Part shown: piece after piece, positions 21,755 through 23,163 of the stretch | Layout: each line of letters begins with the position of its first letter | Numbering within the stretch: position 1 is the stretch's first letter | From: an uncultured Candidatus Melainabacteria bacterium | Lineage (GTDB): Bacteria; Cyanobacteriota; Vampirovibrionia; LMEP-6097 | Direction of reading: 5' to 3' | Assembly (NCBI GenBank): GCA_937927525.1 | Contig: CALBDR010000267.1 | Coordinates: forward strand, 1 to 23,163 | DNA length: 23,163 nucleotides | The notes under the pieces: model-generated | Database searches by the model: none | What the model was told of the DNA's origin: nothing | What the model saw: only the letters and a program-made list of their open reading frames with translations | Translations under genes and position numbers: made by a program

Positions 21755-21767
21755 TAAAATATATCTT
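21755..21767 (+). promoter_or_regulatory. Leaderless promoter of the GerMN lipoprotein gene
   Basis: TAAAAT (21755-21760), preceded by TGT as in an extended -10 box, is followed by ATATCTT and a GTG at 21768. The 7-nt gap matches the other leaderless sites and identifies the GTG as the true start. Confidence 0.65.
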
Positions 21768-22289
21768 GTGAACGTTTATAGAAAATTTACAAATTTTGTA
21801 CTTGTATTATTAATATCCTTTGGCTTATTTTCTTGTACAGTCGAGAAGGGAGTTCCTGGTTCTAATTCTAAAAAACCACAAGTAACTATTTACTTTACTA
21901 AGGCTAGTGATGATTTAGGTGTAGTCTTGATTCCGGTATTAAGAGATACATCTAATGATAGGTCTGCATATGAAACTGCTTTAAAAGAATTATTCTTAGG
22001 ACCTACTTTAGATGAGAAGGATAGACTTAGCTTAGCTACAGAGATACCAGAAGGAGTTCGTCTCATTTCGATAAAAGAATCGAATGACTCAGTGGATATT
22101 GATATCAGTAGTCAGTTTATGAAAGGTGGTGGCTCAGAGACTATTCAGGTTCGTTTTAGGCAGTTGCGTGAAACAGCTTTAAATTTAGCGAAAGGTAGAC
22201 CAGTTTATTTATATATAGATGGCGTGAAAGCAAAAACTATCGGCGGTGAAGGATTAGAGATTCCACAACCCTTAGATTCTGAAGTTTAA
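21768..22289 (+). CDS. GerMN-domain lipoprotein
   Basis: From the GTG at 21768 the 173-residue protein starts MNVYRKFTNFVLVLLISF and continues to LFSC, an ideal lipoprotein signal with Cys23 as the lipidated residue. An ATG at 21729 would add 13 residues before the signal and is less likely; the promoter also sits inside that extension. After a short linker the rest is a GerMN (sporulation and germination) domain: VTIYFTKASDDLGVVLIPVL near 38-57, ALKELFLGPTLDEKDRL near 71-87, LATEIPEGVRLISIKE near 89-104 and VDIDISSQFMKGG near 110-122. GerMN domains occur on envelope lipoproteins in many non-sporulating bacteria, including Cyanobacteria, where their role is unclear. The gene heads a unit with tsaE (2-bp gap) and an orphan. 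Confidence 0.87.
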   Translation: MNVYRKFTNFVLVLLISFGLFSCTVEKGVPGSNSKKPQVTIYFTKASDDLGVVLIPVLRDTSNDRSAYETALKELFLGPTLDEKDRLSLATEIPEGVRLISIKESNDSVDIDISSQFMKGGGSETIQVRFRQLRETALNLAKGRPVYLYIDGVKAKTIGGEGLEIPQPLDSEV

Positions 22290-22291
22290 TT

Positions 22292-22774
22292 ATGCTAAAC
22301 CAAGAAACAAAAATCTCTAGTTTAGAAGACTTAGATGCTTTTACTAAAAGTTTTGCTACTCAAGTAAAAGACTTTTTAAATTCTGGAAAGGATCTGGTTG
22401 TTTTATTTAAAGGTGGCATGGCCGCAGGTAAGACTACATTTGTGAAAAGTTTAGCAAGAGCTTTGAATGTTGCAGAAACTGTTACCAGCCCTAGCTTTGC
22501 TGGTATCCATGAATATAGTTTTGAATTTGATGAAGACCTGATTGTTTTTTATCACTTGGATTTGTATCAAGTTAATTTGAATTTAGAAGCATTTTTTGAG
22601 TTAATAAATCGAGAGGAGAGATTATTTTTTACGATAGAGTGGTCTGAAAAATTGAGTGAAGAGGTTTTAAATATGCTTACTCAGAAAAAGGATCAAATAC
22701 AGGTTTTGGATTTAAGTATTGAGAAGCTTGGTGATAGTGAGAGATTGATTCAGTATGGATATCGAGACTCTTAA
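22292..22774 (+). CDS. tsaE: tRNA threonylcarbamoyladenosine biosynthesis ATPase TsaE
   Basis: TsaE is the ATPase that, with TsaB and TsaD, makes the t6A modification at position 37 of tRNAs decoding ANN codons. The 160-residue protein has a Walker A loop GGMAAGKTTF at 41-50 (family form usually GDLGAGKTTF), VTSPSFAGIHEY at 64-75, the HLDLYQ motif at 88-93 and IEWSEKL at 115-121, which carries the tryptophan known to interact with the nucleotide. It starts 2 bp after the GerMN gene, so it is translated from the same message, and overlaps the next gene by 20 bp. TsaB, a frequent neighbour, is not next to it. Confidence 0.93.
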   Translation: MLNQETKISSLEDLDAFTKSFATQVKDFLNSGKDLVVLFKGGMAAGKTTFVKSLARALNVAETVTSPSFAGIHEYSFEFDEDLIVFYHLDLYQVNLNLEAFFELINREERLFFTIEWSEKLSEEVLNMLTQKKDQIQVLDLSIEKLGDSERLIQYGYRDS

Positions 22775-23114
22775 TTTAAAGCTTGCAGAATACGATAAAA
22801 AAATTTATCAGCATTTAGAACCAGTTTTAGCTGAAATGTCTAAAAATTCAAAAGCTTTGGCTTCTAATTTAAAAAGCTGTTTTACTGAAATTGCTCTTAG
22901 TGATAGATATTTGCGTGCTTATAACGGTGAAGAAGTTGCTATTAAAGAGAAAGATTTGAAAGAAGATGAGTTTATGATTTTTAGAAAATATGTGCGCTTA
23001 TTGCGCTCCTGCACTATTATGTGTGGTGGCGAGCTTTCTGATAAATATAAAAAACTCTTTATAGATTTCTTTATGGGGGAGAGGCTTAGCTTGGCTAAGA
23101 GCTTTAGAGTTTAA
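22755..23114 (+). CDS. Hypothetical helical protein coupled to tsaE
   Basis: I do not recognise this 119-residue protein. It is charged and probably all helical, without signal peptide or membrane segment. There are three cysteines (in NLKSCFTEI, LLRSCTIM and the adjacent MCGG). The start overlaps the end of tsaE by 20 bp, so it is probably co-expressed with it. It occupies the place where tsaB is often found but has none of the actin-like ATPase motifs of TsaB. The 49 bp after it hold no further gene. Confidence 0.6.
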   Translation: MDIETLNLKLAEYDKKIYQHLEPVLAEMSKNSKALASNLKSCFTEIALSDRYLRAYNGEEVAIKEKDLKEDEFMIFRKYVRLLRSCTIMCGGELSDKYKKLFIDFFMGERLSLAKSFRV

Positions 23115-23163
23115 GTTTAATTATGAAATAAGGTCAGTTATAAAAAATATTAAAAGAATTATC

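Noticed and set aside
21729..21767. Upstream ATG as start of the GerMN lipoprotein
   Set aside because: It would place 13 residues before the lipoprotein signal and put the -10 box inside the gene; the GTG at 21768 fits both signals.

Overview
The window is AT-rich, gene-dense bacterial chromosome from a flagellated, diderm organism. LpxD with two OmpH/Skp-like chaperones points to an outer membrane with lipid A. TonB-ExbB-ExbD points to energised outer-membrane transport. There is also a flagellar rod-type protein. An AroH-type chorismate mutase, a long 418-residue MetK and a stand-alone mannose-6-phosphate-isomerase-type cupin are all common in Cyanobacteria. Together with the low GC this suggests a non-photosynthetic cyanobacterial relative (Melainabacteria/Vampirovibrionia-like), but that placement is an inference. 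No insertion sequence, prophage, CRISPR array, tRNA or rRNA gene was recognised.

Layout. 1-2966 (minus): rdgB, rsmH, a YheT-type hydrolase and a partial ftsL form one overlapping unit. 3196-3882 (plus): cysE. 3883-5571 (minus): a cupin, then metK. 5701-6510 (plus): an orphan, then aroH. 6476-7081 (minus): an orphan. 7172-9910 (plus): a CDP-alcohol phosphatidyltransferase and a 701-residue protein with an embedded glycosyltransferase-like domain. 9917-13338 (minus): three separately promoted genes, a flagellar rod protein, msrA and a GH97 lipoprotein. 13339-13915: a gene-poor gap holding a 13-codon minus-strand ORF with a strong ribosome binding site and a terminator-like hairpin. 13916-15721 (plus): gpmI. 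15718-19428 (minus): glyQ, tonB, exbB, exbD. 19510-19604: a long GC-rich hairpin. 19601-21704 (minus): two skp-like genes and lpxD. 21768-23114 (plus): a GerMN lipoprotein, tsaE and an orphan.

The strongest structure that the genes themselves do not explain is in the promoters. At nine gene starts a TATAAT or TAAAAT hexamer lies exactly 6 or 7 nt before the ATG or GTG, with no Shine-Dalgarno sequence. Transcription would then begin at or next to the start codon, giving leaderless mRNAs. Genes inside operons, and gpmI, use ordinary Shine-Dalgarno sites instead. This rule moves the start of the GerMN lipoprotein and yields a clean lipoprotein signal. Compactness shows elsewhere too: four convergent gene pairs are separated by 6 bp or less, or overlap, with no visible terminator.

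The second structure is the 19510-19604 hairpin. It has 27 paired positions, and all five non-Watson-Crick pairs are G-U when read as plus-strand RNA. This suggests either an element maintained as plus-strand RNA or a REP/MITE-like repeat.
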